DNA of 64,000 nucleotides, taken from Lawsonibacter celer. GTDB taxonomy: Bacteria; Bacillota; Clostridia; Oscillospirales; Oscillospiraceae. The position numbers and the translations under genes are program-made. Positions 26,162 to 35,065 of this stretch are shown here, in pieces. Positions within the stretch are counted from its first letter, which is position 1. Every line of letters begins with the position of its first letter. The notes beneath the pieces were generated by a model. The model had not been told where the DNA came from. It did not search any database and worked only from the letters and a program-made list of their open reading frames with translations. The stretch is from contig NZ_JACOEA010000001.1 of the NCBI RefSeq assembly GCF_014281125.1, positions 372,001 to 436,000 of the forward strand. The letters run 5' to 3'.

Positions 26162-27190
26162 ATGGAGACGAGCTATCGGGACTGGGAAAAAAGACGGCGG
26201 GAGCAGGGGGGCGGAGCCCGGACGGCGCGGCACAAAACCAAGGGGCAGAAAGCCGTTCTGGGGCCGAGAGAGAGGCGTCGCTTGGCTCAGCTGATCATAT
26301 GCGTCGCTTTATTTTTGGTAGTCTTCCTGGGAAGAGGAATTATGCCGGAGAAAATGGAGGGATTCCGACAGGAACTGCTGGAGATGCTGCAGGCTGATAC
26401 CGATTTTCAGGCGGTATTTGCCGGACTTGGTCACTCAATCTCGGAAGGAAAACCGGTGACCCAGACCCTGGGAACCCTGTGGACCGATGTGTTCGGCGGC
26501 GGTACGGTAACGGCATCCAGCCCAGCCGCGCTGACGGAGAACCGCCTCTATCAGGCGGAATCGGTCTTTCTCAACGGATATGAGGGTGGGCAGACGCCGG
26601 CGCAGCATTGGCTGCAATGGACGCCGGAGCAGTCAAATTCCGCATTGGAACCAGAACCTGTGCCCACGCCTGTGCCAACTCCCACGCCAACCCCTGCGCC
26701 GGAGCCGGAAGTCCCGGCTGTGGAGCATGTGGAGTATACCGGCCCGGCGCTTCCGGACAATGTTACCATGGACAAATATAATCTGAGTGTTTTAGGGGTC
26801 ACGGAAACCGTCACCCCGGTTATGGGGCAATTGACCTCTGCCTTCGGATGGCGGGAACACCCGGTCGATGGAGGGGAAAAATTCCACAACGGTGTAGATT
26901 TGGCGGTAAACACCGGCACAGACGTGCTGGCGTTTGCCGCGGGTACGGTGGACTATATCGGCGAGAGCCCGATTTATGGGAATTACCTGCAGCTCAAGCA
27001 TGCGGGCGGACTGACCTCCTTCTACGCCCATTGCAGCGAGCTGTGCGTACAGCAGGGGCAAAATGTGGCTGCCGGACAAAAGATTGCGGAGTCCGGAGCC
27101 ACCGGGAATGTCACTGGGCCTCACTTGCACCTTGAGATGAAGCTGAACGGAGTCCGGATTGACCCGATCTATTATATCGAGACGAGCTGA
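26162..27190 (+). CDS. Membrane-anchored M23 (LytM) domain protein, SpoIVFA-like
   Basis: A 342-residue single-pass protein. A basic cytoplasmic N-terminus is followed by one transmembrane helix (LAQLIICVALFLVVFLG, about 43-59). An extracytoplasmic region includes a proline/threonine linker (PVPTPVPTPTPTPAPEPE), and a C-terminal M23 domain ends the protein. The domain keeps the usual zinc ligands: H and D in FHNGVDLA, and HLH near the end; the YAHC histidine is also present. It overlaps by one base with an M50 protease gene, the same order as Bacillus spoIVFA-spoIVFB, which suggests it regulates that protease. Whether it also cuts peptidoglycan is open. ATG 26162 is preferred over 26135 on homology and spacing. 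Confidence 0.8.
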   Translation: METSYRDWEKRRREQGGGARTARHKTKGQKAVLGPRERRRLAQLIICVALFLVVFLGRGIMPEKMEGFRQELLEMLQADTDFQAVFAGLGHSISEGKPVTQTLGTLWTDVFGGGTVTASSPAALTENRLYQAESVFLNGYEGGQTPAQHWLQWTPEQSNSALEPEPVPTPVPTPTPTPAPEPEVPAVEHVEYTGPALPDNVTMDKYNLSVLGVTETVTPVMGQLTSAFGWREHPVDGGEKFHNGVDLAVNTGTDVLAFAAGTVDYIGESPIYGNYLQLKHAGGLTSFYAHCSELCVQQGQNVAAGQKIAESGATGNVTGPHLHLEMKLNGVRIDPIYYIETS

Positions 27191-27801
27191 TGCTGCGTTG
27201 GAGGCATGTGGAAATCAGCGGCAGCTTTCTTGTGCTGATGGCTCTGCTGTACTATCTGGACGGAGGCGCGTTGCTCTTTCCGGCTCTGCTGGCCTGTGCA
27301 TTTCACGAATTGGGACATTTTCTGGCCATTGCACTGCTGGGCGGAAGGGTGGTCCTGCTGCGGCTGAGCTGTATCGGGGCGGAAATGCGCCTTTCCACCC
27401 GGAGGCAGTTGAATTGCCCCAGAGAATTGATAGCCGCACTGGCCGGGCCGGCAGCCAACCTTTTCTTGACGTTTGCGGCGGCCAAGCTGGCTCCGGCGAT
27501 TGGTGAGCCGGGATACGTGTTTGCGGGGCTCAGCTTGACGCTGGCTCTTTTTAATCTCCTGCCAGTGCCTCAGCTGGACGGCGGCCGTATTCTGAAAAAT
27601 GCTTTGACTCTGTTTGGCTTGGAACGGTGGGCTGAGGGAGCCGTAAAGCTACTGGCGGTTTGGATTGGTATGATATTCATCATCAGCAGCTGGGTGTTGA
27701 CCCGCCGGGGACAGCTGAATCTGACGCTGATGATTACAGCGGCCTGGATGATTTTTCCGAATTTGCCGGTGAAAGAACGAGAAAAAAGAAGTTTTTCTTA
27801 A
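27190..27801 (+). CDS. spoIVFB: M50 site-2 protease, SpoIVFB-like
   Basis: A 203-residue intramembrane zinc metalloprotease with HELGH in an early transmembrane helix and the second ligand motif NLLPVPQLDGG further on. There are about six hydrophobic segments and no CBS domain. In Bacillus, SpoIVFB cuts pro-sigma-K in the mother cell. This protein is shorter than Bacillus SpoIVFB, so the assignment relies on the M50 motifs, the coupled M23 gene upstream and the sigma-E-like promoter. Other M50 substrates cannot be excluded. Confidence 0.75.
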   Translation: MLRWRHVEISGSFLVLMALLYYLDGGALLFPALLACAFHELGHFLAIALLGGRVVLLRLSCIGAEMRLSTRRQLNCPRELIAALAGPAANLFLTFAAAKLAPAIGEPGYVFAGLSLTLALFNLLPVPQLDGGRILKNALTLFGLERWAEGAVKLLAVWIGMIFIISSWVLTRRGQLNLTLMITAAWMIFPNLPVKEREKRSFS

Positions 27802-27809
27802 AAATATGC

Positions 27810-27838
27810 TTGCAAGCGGCATGGATATATGGTAAACT
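27810..27838 (+). promoter_or_regulatory. Sigma-A promoter of rplS
   Basis: TTGCAA (27810-27815), 17-base spacer, TAAACT (27833-27838). Confidence 0.75.
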
Positions 27839-27855
27839 ATTGCAGTCTCAATAAA

Positions 27856-27934
27856 GGGTGGTCCTCTGCGGCCGCTGCCCAGAGAAGCCGGGCGGCCTGA
27901 GTGATGCGCGCATGAACACCTATAAACTAGGAGG
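27856..27934 (+). promoter_or_regulatory. Ribosomal protein L19 leader RNA
   Basis: The region between the promoter and rplS has GGTGGTCC...CCGCTGCCCAGAGAAGCC...GTGATGCGCGCATGAACACC before the Shine-Dalgarno sequence. I recognise this as similar to the Firmicutes L19 leader motif, thought to mediate autoregulation by L19. Recognition is by memory of conserved blocks, not by a covariance model. Confidence 0.65.
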
Positions 27935-27942
27935 AAACAGCA

Positions 27943-28284
27943 ATGGATCTTATGCAGGCTTTTGAGCAAAAGCATCTGAAGGCAGAGCCCCCCGTGGCCA
28001 ATGTGGGCGACACCGTATGTGTGCACATTAAGGTCAAGGAAGGCAGCCGCGAGCGTATCCAGATCTTTGAGGGCACCGTCATTGCCAAGAAGCACGGCGG
28101 CATTGAGGAGACCGTCACGGTGCGCCGCGTCTCTTATGGCGTCGGTGTGGAGAAGGTGTTCCCCATTCATGCGCCCACCATCGAAAAGATCGAGCTGGTC
28201 CGCAAGGGTAAGGTTCGCCGCGCGAAGCTCTACTATCTGCGTGACCGTGTGGGCAAGAGCGCAAAGGTCAAAGAGCTCGTTTAA
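27943..28284 (+). CDS. rplS: 50S ribosomal protein L19
   Basis: A 113-residue L19 at the 30S-50S interface. It contains [32 protein letters not shown] in separate conserved blocks, and [17 protein letters not shown] and [20 protein letters not shown] at the end. AGGAGG precedes the ATG. It is transcribed alone; trmD, rimM and rpsP, its usual partners, are not in this window. Confidence 0.98.
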   Translation: MDLMQAFEQKHLKAEPPVANVGDTVCVHIKVKEGSRERIQIFEGTVIAKKHGGIEETVTVRRVSYGVGVEKVFPIHAPTIEKIELVRKGKVRRAKLYYLRDRVGKSAKVKELV

Positions 28285-28302
28285 TCGGAAGGGTTTGACA
28301 AA

Positions 28303-28330
28303 GAAGAGAGGCGGAAGCCTCTCTTTTTTG
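28303..28330 (+). terminator. Terminator after rplS
   Basis: AGAGAGGC pairs with GCCTCTCT around GGAA, followed by six T. Confidence 0.9.
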
Positions 28331-28430
28331 CTTTAAAACGCCAAAAGCGGGAAATCTCTCTTTTCTTCTCACTATATATTGTGTATAATCAGTTCGTTTA
28401 GAACCGAAAGAGCGGAAAGGCGGCGAGCAT

Positions 28431-29291
28431 TTGAATATTCAATGGTATCCCGGGCATATGACCAAAACCCGGCGGCAGATCCAGGCCGATTTGAAGCTGG
28501 TCGATCTGGTGGTGGAGATCATTGACGCCCGCATTCCCATATCCAGCCGCAATCCGGATATTGACGAGCTGGTGGGGGAGAAGCCCCGCCTTGTTGTGCT
28601 CAACCGCGCGGATCAGGCCGATCCGGATATGAATCGGCGTTGGACCGAGTGGTTCCGCCGACACGGCTGGGCGGTTCTGGAGACCGAGGCCAAAACCGGC
28701 AGAGGGGTCAGCCAATTTTCCACGGTGATTCGAACGGCGCTCCAGGAGAAGCTGGAGCAGTGGAAGGCCAAGGGATTTGTGGGCCGTCCGGTGAGAGCCA
28801 TGGTGGTGGGGGTGCCCAACGTGGGGAAATCCACGTTTATCAACCAGGTGGCCAAGCGCAAGACAGCCAAGGCCGGGGACCGGCCGGGCGTGACCCGGGG
28901 CAAGCAGTGGGTGACCGTGGACCAGGGCCTGCAGCTGCTGGATACCCCGGGGATTCTCTGGCCGAAATTTGAGGACGAAGAAGTGGGCCGCAATCTGGCC
29001 TATACCGGTGCGGTGAAGGATGAGATCATGGATGTGGAGACGCTGGCCTGTCACCTGATGGAGGTGCTGGGCAGCCGCTATCCGCTGGCACTTCGGGCGC
29101 GCTATAAAATCGAGGTGGCTCCGGAGAATAAAGGGTGGGAGCTGCTGGAGAAGGCGGGCCGCAGGCGCGGTTTTCTCATTTCCGGCGGAGAGGTGGACAC
29201 GGAACGCATGGCCAATATCCTGCTGGATGAATACCGCGCCGGCAAGCTGGGCCGCTTTACATTAGAGGCTCCGCCGGAGGAGAAAACATGA
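28431..29291 (+). CDS. rbgA: Ribosome biogenesis GTPase YlqF/RbgA
   Basis: A 286-residue circularly permuted GTPase needed for late 50S assembly. It begins IQWYPGHMTKTRRQI. The motif order is permuted: G4-like LNRADQADP, then G1 GVPNVGKST, then G3 LLDTPGIL. The start is TTG 28431, matching the family N-terminus. rnhB overlaps its end by four bases, and in Bacillus ylqF is likewise followed by rnhB. Confidence 0.95.
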   Translation: MNIQWYPGHMTKTRRQIQADLKLVDLVVEIIDARIPISSRNPDIDELVGEKPRLVVLNRADQADPDMNRRWTEWFRRHGWAVLETEAKTGRGVSQFSTVIRTALQEKLEQWKAKGFVGRPVRAMVVGVPNVGKSTFINQVAKRKTAKAGDRPGVTRGKQWVTVDQGLQLLDTPGILWPKFEDEEVGRNLAYTGAVKDEIMDVETLACHLMEVLGSRYPLALRARYKIEVAPENKGWELLEKAGRRRGFLISGGEVDTERMANILLDEYRAGKLGRFTLEAPPEEKT

Positions 29292-29896
29292 CTGATCTTT
29301 GGGAGCTGGAGCGCGGCTGCTGGGAGCAGGGCATCGGCCTGGTCTGCGGCGTGGATGAGGCCGGGGCCGGCCCCCTGGCCGGCGCGGTATATGCCGGGGC
29401 GGTGATCCTGCCGCGGGAGATCTCCATTGCGGGGCTGAACGATTCCAAGCAGGTGACCGCGCGGAAGCGGGACACGCTTTTTGACCAGATCCGGGAGCAG
29501 GCGGTGGCCTGGGCGGTGGCCTGGGCGGACGAAAAGGAGATTGACGCCTCGGATATCCTCAGCGCCAGGATGCTGGCCATGGACCGGGCGATCCAGGCGC
29601 TGTCGCCACGGCCGGAATACGCCCTTGTGGACGGGAATCGGGACCACGGAAGGACGGCGGCCATTACCATACCGCACCTGCTGGCGGTCAAGGGGGACGC
29701 ACGCAGCGCCAGTATCGCGGCAGCCTCCATCCTGGCAAAGGTAAGCCGGGACCGGTACATGGAGCAGATGGCGCAGCGCTACCCGCTGTATGAATTTGAG
29801 CGGCACAAGGGGTATCCCACCAAACGCCACTATGAGCTGCTGCGGAAATACGGGCCGTGCGAGATCCATCGGCGGACCTTCCTGAAAAAGCTGTGA
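29288..29896 (+). CDS. rnhB: Ribonuclease HII
   Basis: A 202-residue RNase HII removing ribonucleotides and RNA from RNA-DNA hybrids. Catalytic DEAGAGPLAGAVYAGAV appears near the start. LNDSKQVTARKR, a catalytic aspartate in YALVDGN, and the AAASILAKVSRDRYM segment follow. It overlaps rbgA at the start and the YraN gene at the end (GTGA). Confidence 0.97.
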   Translation: MTDLWELERGCWEQGIGLVCGVDEAGAGPLAGAVYAGAVILPREISIAGLNDSKQVTARKRDTLFDQIREQAVAWAVAWADEKEIDASDILSARMLAMDRAIQALSPRPEYALVDGNRDHGRTAAITIPHLLAVKGDARSASIAAASILAKVSRDRYMEQMAQRYPLYEFERHKGYPTKRHYELLRKYGPCEIHRRTFLKKL

Positions 29897-30264
29897 GCGG
29901 GGGAGAAGCCAAGCTCCTGGGCCGCTGGGGGGAGGCCTTGGTAGCGGAGGATCTGCGCAAGAGGGGCTGCACGATTTTGGCCTCCGGCTACCGCAGCCGC
30001 TTTGGGGAGATCGACCTGATCGCTGCGGACCGAAGATATCTGATGTTTGTAGAGGTCAAGCTCCGGCGGGACGCCGCTTTTGCCATGGGGCGGGAGGCGG
30101 TGGACGCGCGGAAGCAGGCCCGCCTGCGCACCACGGCGGAACTCTGGCTGGCGGAGCACCCGGAGGAGGCAAGGCAGCCCCGCTTTGATGTGGCGGAGGT
30201 ATACGCCCCACAGGGAATGGGAACGGAGAAGCCGCATATTGTTTATATTGAGAACGCCTTTTAA
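29893..30264 (+). CDS. yraN: UPF0102 family protein YraN
   Basis: A 123-residue endonuclease-fold protein. GEALVAEDLRKRGCTILASGYRSRFGEIDLIA and FVEVK carry the acidic/lysine residues of the nuclease-like fold. Biochemical function is unknown. The GTG at 29893 overlaps the rnhB stop and starts the homologous SGGEAKLLGRWGE segment; an earlier GTG at 29857 would add twelve residues inside rnhB. Confidence 0.88.
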   Translation: MSGGEAKLLGRWGEALVAEDLRKRGCTILASGYRSRFGEIDLIAADRRYLMFVEVKLRRDAAFAMGREAVDARKQARLRTTAELWLAEHPEEARQPRFDVAEVYAPQGMGTEKPHIVYIENAF

Positions 30265-30288
30265 GCGGCTCAGGAGGGGGATGCGGCC

Positions 30289-31251
30289 GTGAAGGACCAG
30301 ATCGACGTATTTGACGCTCACTGTGACGCGCTGCTGCTGCGTCTGCTGTACGGCGGCACGCTGCGGGAAAACGGCCGGCATCTGGATTTAAAGCGCATGA
30401 GCGCCTACCGGCGCTATGTCCAGTTCTTTGCCATCTGGGGGGACGCGCAGGCTTTTCCCGGCTGCGATCTGCGCGGCGCGCCCCCGGAGTCCTTTTTCCC
30501 GGCAGAATATGAGCTGTTCCGGAGTGAGATGGAGGCCAACCGAGACTGCATCTCATTCTGCCGGAGCGGAGAGGAGATCCGTGCCGCCTTAGAGGGCGGA
30601 AAGATGGCGGCTCTTCTCTCCGTGGAGGGAGGAGAGCTACTGGGCTGCAGCCTGGAGCGGCTGGAGGAGGCCCACGCCAAGGGGGTGCGGGCGGTCAACC
30701 TTACCTGGAACCACGCCAACGCCCTGTCCGGGTCCAATGCCGAACGGCCGGAGCTGGGATTGACCAGGCAGGGAAGGGACTTTGTGCGGAAGATGGAGAG
30801 ACTTGGAATGCTGGTGGACGTATCTCACCTGTCCGATCCCGGCTTCTGGGATGTGGCGGACATGCTTTCCGGCCCCTTTATTGCCAGCCATTCCAATGCG
30901 AGAAGCGTTTTTTTCCATCCAAGAAACTTGACCGATGCGCAATTTACTGCCATAATAGAGCATAACGGCGTGGCCGGGCTGAATCTCTATGCCAACTTTC
31001 TCGGGGAGAAGGCGGGCGTGGATACGGTGATTGCCCATCTGGAGCATTGTCTGGATCTGGGCGGCGCGGCGCATGTGGCGCTGGGAACGGATTTTGACGG
31101 GTGCAGCCTTCTGCCGGCGGGGATCTCCGGCGTGCAGGATCTGGAGCGCCTATGGGAGCGGCTTTTACAGCGTAATTACGGCAGGGAGCTTTTGCGTGCC
31201 CTGTTTTTTGAGAATTTGATGAGGGTCGTGAGCGAAGTATGTACTATGTAA
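30289..31251 (+). CDS. Membrane dipeptidase (M19) family protein
   Basis: A 320-residue renal-dipeptidase-type metalloenzyme with an amidohydrolase fold. Metal-binding FDAHCDAL is at the N-terminus. The bridging glutamate lies in LLSVEGGELL. RAVNLTWNHANALSGS, VDVSHLSDPGFWDV, FIASHSNARSVFFHPRN and LGTDFDGCS follow. Likely substrates are dipeptides. GTG 30289 uses the AGGAGGGGG upstream. The end overlaps thrC by 13 bases. Confidence 0.9.
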   Translation: MKDQIDVFDAHCDALLLRLLYGGTLRENGRHLDLKRMSAYRRYVQFFAIWGDAQAFPGCDLRGAPPESFFPAEYELFRSEMEANRDCISFCRSGEEIRAALEGGKMAALLSVEGGELLGCSLERLEEAHAKGVRAVNLTWNHANALSGSNAERPELGLTRQGRDFVRKMERLGMLVDVSHLSDPGFWDVADMLSGPFIASHSNARSVFFHPRNLTDAQFTAIIEHNGVAGLNLYANFLGEKAGVDTVIAHLEHCLDLGGAAHVALGTDFDGCSLLPAGISGVQDLERLWERLLQRNYGRELLRALFFENLMRVVSEVCTM

Positions 31252-32726
31252 GCACAAGAGATAAAAGTCAGCGGCACACTGCGGCCGAGGCCATCGCCCA
31301 GGGGCTGGCCAGCGACGGGGGGCTGATGACTCCGGAGGTCCTGCCCAAGCTGAGCCAGAACGCGCTGGAGACCATGAAGGAGATGTCCTACCAGCAGCGG
31401 GCGGTCTATGTGATGAATTCCTATCTGGACGATTTCAGCGCTTCCGAACTCTCCTCCTTTGCGGACAAGGCCTATGGGCCGGAGAAATTTGATGTGAAGG
31501 AGGTGGCGCCCGTCCGCACGGTGGACGGGAACACCAGCTGTCTGGAGCTGTGGCACGGCCCCACCTGCGCCTTTAAGGACATGGCCCTGCAGATGCTACC
31601 GCACCTGCTCTCCGCCTCTCTGGTGAAGAATCAGGAGGAAAAGACGGTCTGCATCCTGGTGGCTACATCGGGGGACACGGGCAAAGCAGCGCTGGAGGGC
31701 TTCCGGGACGTGGATAAGACCCGGATACTGGTCTTTTACCCCAAGGACGGCGTGTCCGACATTCAGGAGCTGCAGATGTGCACCCAGGAGGGCGAAAATG
31801 TGGGTGTATGCTCCGTGGTGGGCAATTTTGACGACGCCCAGACCGGGGTGAAGCGTCTCTTCTCCGATGAGGCGCTGCGGAAGCAGCTGGCGGACCGGGG
31901 CTTTTTCCTCTCCTCCGCCAACTCGATCAACTGGGGACGTGTGCTGCCGCAGATCGTCTACTATATCTCCGCCTACTGCGACCTGATGCGGGAGGGGCGC
32001 ATTCAGAAGGGCGATCCGATTAACGTGTGTGTGCCTACTGGTAATTTTGGCAATATCCTGGCCGCCTATTACGCCAAGGAGATGGGGGTGCCCATCGCAA
32101 AGCTGATCTGCGCCTCCAACGCCAACAATGTGCTGACTGACTTTCTCAAGACCGGCGTGTATGACCGCAACCGCACCTTTTACAACACCCTCTCTCCGTC
32201 CATGGATATTCTGATCTCCTCCAACCTGGAGCGGCTGCTCTTCGCCCTCTCGGGCCACGACGACCAGCAGGTGAGGGGGTATATGGAGCAGCTAAGCGCC
32301 ACCGGCACCTATCAGGTGAGCCCCGCGATTCAGGCAAAGCTTGACAAGCTGTTCGCAGCCGGATGCTGCGATGACGAGCAGACCCGAAAGGTCATTGGGC
32401 GCATGTGGAAGGAGCACAGCTACCTGATCGATCCCCACACTGCGGTAGCCTTTGACGTGTTGGAGCAGTACCGGGCCGAGACCGGAGATCCGACCATGAC
32501 TCTTGTGGCCTCCACCGCCAGTCCCTTCAAGTTCTGTGACAGCGTGCTTGGCTCGATCGGTGTGACAGAGCTGGCCCAGGGCACCGACCTGATCGACCAG
32601 CTCAGCCGGGTAAGCGGCATTGAAGCGCCGGCGCCTTTGGCTGCCCTGAAAGAAAAGCAGATTCGCTTTGACCGGACGGTTGCAAAGGAGCAGATGGTGG
32701 AGCAGGTGCTGGAGATGCTGCGCTGA
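31239..32726 (+). CDS. thrC: Threonine synthase
   Basis: A 495-residue PLP enzyme converting O-phosphohomoserine to threonine. The PLP lysine is K113 in GPTCAFKDMALQ. PLP-phosphate and substrate segments include VATSGDTGKAALEGF and VPTGNFGNILAAYYAKEMG. The length matches the fungal/E. coli-type longer subfamily. The start lies inside the end of the dipeptidase gene, so translation may be coupled. hom and thrB are not present. Confidence 0.97.
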   Translation: MYYVSTRDKSQRHTAAEAIAQGLASDGGLMTPEVLPKLSQNALETMKEMSYQQRAVYVMNSYLDDFSASELSSFADKAYGPEKFDVKEVAPVRTVDGNTSCLELWHGPTCAFKDMALQMLPHLLSASLVKNQEEKTVCILVATSGDTGKAALEGFRDVDKTRILVFYPKDGVSDIQELQMCTQEGENVGVCSVVGNFDDAQTGVKRLFSDEALRKQLADRGFFLSSANSINWGRVLPQIVYYISAYCDLMREGRIQKGDPINVCVPTGNFGNILAAYYAKEMGVPIAKLICASNANNVLTDFLKTGVYDRNRTFYNTLSPSMDILISSNLERLLFALSGHDDQQVRGYMEQLSATGTYQVSPAIQAKLDKLFAAGCCDDEQTRKVIGRMWKEHSYLIDPHTAVAFDVLEQYRAETGDPTMTLVASTASPFKFCDSVLGSIGVTELAQGTDLIDQLSRVSGIEAPAPLAALKEKQIRFDRTVAKEQMVEQVLEMLR

Positions 32727-32727
32727 T

Positions 32728-33405
32728 ATGGCTCTTTTCGTGATTGGGGACACCCACCTTTCCCTGTCTGCGGACAAGCCGATGGATGTGTTCGGCGGGA
32801 GCTGGACTGGTTACGTGGACAAGCTGAAGGATGGATTTTCCATAGTGGGTCCGGAAGATACGGTGGTCCTCTGCGGGGATATTTCCTGGGGCATGAGCCT
32901 GCAGGAGGCGCGGGCGGACTTTGCGTTTCTGGACGCGCTGCCCGGCCGCAAGCTGCTCCTGAAGGGGAACCACGACTACTGGTGGAACACGGCGGCCAAA
33001 ATGAATGCCTTTTTTGCGGAAAACGGCTTTCATACCCTGCAGATTCTCCACAACAACTGCTACCAATACAACGGCTATGGGCTGTGTGGTACCCGCGGCT
33101 GGTTTTACGAAGAGAAGGGCGATCAGAAAGTGTTTCGCCGGGAGGTGATGCGCCTGGAGGCGTCCCTAAAGGCGGCGGGAGAGGGGCGCAAGCTGTGCTT
33201 TCTGCACTACCCGCCCCGCTATCAGGGCTATACCTGTCCGGAGATCATCGAGGTTATGGAGCGCTATGGCGTGGAGCGGTGCTATTACGGGCACTTGCAC
33301 GGAGGGAGCCACCGCCTGGCGGTGGAGGGAACCTATGGCGCCGTGGAATACCACCTGGTTTCCGCGGATTATCTGGGGTTCCGTCCGCAAAAAATCTGTG
33401 AATAA
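32728..33405 (+). CDS. Metallophosphoesterase
   Basis: A 225-residue calcineurin-like phosphoesterase. The five motif blocks are visible: GDTHLS, LCGDISWG, KGNHDYWW, LHYPPR and GHLHG. It belongs to the clostridial YkuE-like/uncharacterised phosphohydrolase group; the substrate is unknown. The ATG at 32728 follows thrC by one base, so it is the last gene of this short operon. Confidence 0.9.
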   Translation: MALFVIGDTHLSLSADKPMDVFGGSWTGYVDKLKDGFSIVGPEDTVVLCGDISWGMSLQEARADFAFLDALPGRKLLLKGNHDYWWNTAAKMNAFFAENGFHTLQILHNNCYQYNGYGLCGTRGWFYEEKGDQKVFRREVMRLEASLKAAGEGRKLCFLHYPPRYQGYTCPEIIEVMERYGVERCYYGHLHGGSHRLAVEGTYGAVEYHLVSADYLGFRPQKICE

Positions 33406-33523
33406 TTTCAAAAAACTATGGAAATCCATTTCATTTTCTGATAGTATATAGCGGATAACGCGAAAGCTGGCCTTCACGGCGGTATGGCTGTGAGAGAAGG
33501 GCCTATAGGAGGAAGTAAACAAG

Positions 33524-34960
33524 ATGAATGTCAAGAGCGTCGAAAAGCAGGAGAAGAGCACAGTCGAGCTGGTCATCGAGGTAAGCCACGAGGAGTTCGA
33601 GGCTGCCATCGAGAAGGTGTACAAAAAGCAGCGCGGCAAGATCAACGTGCCCGGCTTCCGCAAGGGTCACGCCCCCCGGAAAATCATTGAGGGCATGTAT
33701 GGCTCCGGCGTATTTTATGAGGATGCCATTAACGAGAGCTATATCGACTATTATCAGCAGGCTGTGGAGCAGGAGAAGCTGGACGCTGTGGCCTGGCCCC
33801 AGGTGGAGATCCAGGAGGTCGGCAGAGAGGGCTATACCTTTAAGGCGGCCGTGACTGTCCGCCCCGAGGTGAAGTTGGGTGAGTACAAGGGCCTGACTGC
33901 TGAGAAGCCGGAGGTCACTGTGACCGACGAGGACATTGAAAACGAACTCAAGCCTTACATCAACCGCGCCACCCGTATGGTTACTGCCGAGCGCGAGGCG
34001 AAGCTGGGCGATACCGTGGTCATTGACTTTGAGGGCTTCTTGGACGGCAAGCCCTTTGACGGCGGAAAGGCTGAGGGCCATAACCTGGAACTTGGCTCCG
34101 GCTCTTTTGTTCCGGGATTTGAGGATCAGCTGGTTGGTATGAAGGCTGGCGAGGAGAAGAAGATCGACATTACCTTCCCTGAGGACTACCATGCCGACCT
34201 GGCCGGTAAGGCCGTGGTCTTTCAGGTGAAGGTGGACGAGGTTAAGGAGAAGCAGTTGCCTGTGGTGGACGACGAGTTTGCCAAGGATGTATCGGAATTT
34301 GACACTCTGGACGCCTTTAAAAAGGACCTGGGGGAGAAGCTGAAAGCCCGCCGGGAGAACATCAACCAGCAGGACTTTGAAAAGACTCTGATTGAGCAGG
34401 TTATGGATAACATGCAGGTGGAAGTCCCGGATGCCATGGTGGACTTCCAGGCCGATCAGATGATCAACGAGATGGCGCAGCGCCTGGCGGCTCAGGGTAT
34501 TCCCTTTGAGCAGTATATGGCGATGACTGGAATGAACGCCGAGACCATGAAGGCCAGTGCCCATGACGCCGCGCTGGAGCGGGTACGTCGGGAGCTGGCA
34601 CTGGACGCCGTGGCCCTGGCCGAGGGAATCACCGTCTCCGATGAGGAGATGGATGAGGAGTATAAACGCCTGGCCGAGCAATACAGCATGGAGCTGGACA
34701 AGGTCAAGGACGCGGTGCCCGCAGAGGAGGTCCGCAAGCAGCTGGTGACCCAGAAGGCAGAGCGCGTGGTCGTGGAGAGCGGAAAGGTCGGCAAAGCCAA
34801 GAAGAAGACCGCTGCCAAGAAGAAGACCGAGGCCGCCGAGGGCGAGGAGAAACCCAAGAAGAAGGCTGCTGCGAAGAAGAAAGAAGAGGCCACTGAGGGC
34901 GAGGAGAAGCCCAAGAAGCGCGCTTCCAAGAAGAAGGCCGAGGAGAAAACCGAGGAATAA
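33524..34960 (+). CDS. tig: Trigger factor with an extended Lys/Glu-rich tail
   Basis: A ribosome-bound chaperone and peptidyl-prolyl isomerase of 478 residues. The N-terminal ribosome-binding signature FRKGHAPRKIIEGMYG lies near residue 46. A PPIase (FKBP) domain starts near 160 (LGDTVVIDFEGFLDGKPFDGG), followed by the helical arm domain. Trigger factors of this group normally end near residue 420-430. Here the last 60 residues (419-478) are almost only Lys, Ala and Glu, with EGEEKPKK repeated at a 19-residue period. It precedes clpP and clpX, the usual order. Confidence 0.95.
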   Translation: MNVKSVEKQEKSTVELVIEVSHEEFEAAIEKVYKKQRGKINVPGFRKGHAPRKIIEGMYGSGVFYEDAINESYIDYYQQAVEQEKLDAVAWPQVEIQEVGREGYTFKAAVTVRPEVKLGEYKGLTAEKPEVTVTDEDIENELKPYINRATRMVTAEREAKLGDTVVIDFEGFLDGKPFDGGKAEGHNLELGSGSFVPGFEDQLVGMKAGEEKKIDITFPEDYHADLAGKAVVFQVKVDEVKEKQLPVVDDEFAKDVSEFDTLDAFKKDLGEKLKARRENINQQDFEKTLIEQVMDNMQVEVPDAMVDFQADQMINEMAQRLAAQGIPFEQYMAMTGMNAETMKASAHDAALERVRRELALDAVALAEGITVSDEEMDEEYKRLAEQYSMELDKVKDAVPAEEVRKQLVTQKAERVVVESGKVGKAKKKTAAKKKTEAAEGEEKPKKKAAAKKKEEATEGEEKPKKRASKKKAEEKTEE

Positions 34961-35065
34961 GTTTCCACAGTGCGGGCATACTCTAGGTGTATGACTGCCC
35001 GCCAACGGGAGGATGGTTGGATGGGCTGTTCCCATCCCAACATCAAAACGAAGGAGATCCGAACC

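Noticed and set aside
26650..26710. Short PT repeat considered as a tandem DNA repeat.
   Set aside because: It is simply the coding sequence of a proline/threonine linker in the M23 protein and is not exact at the DNA level.
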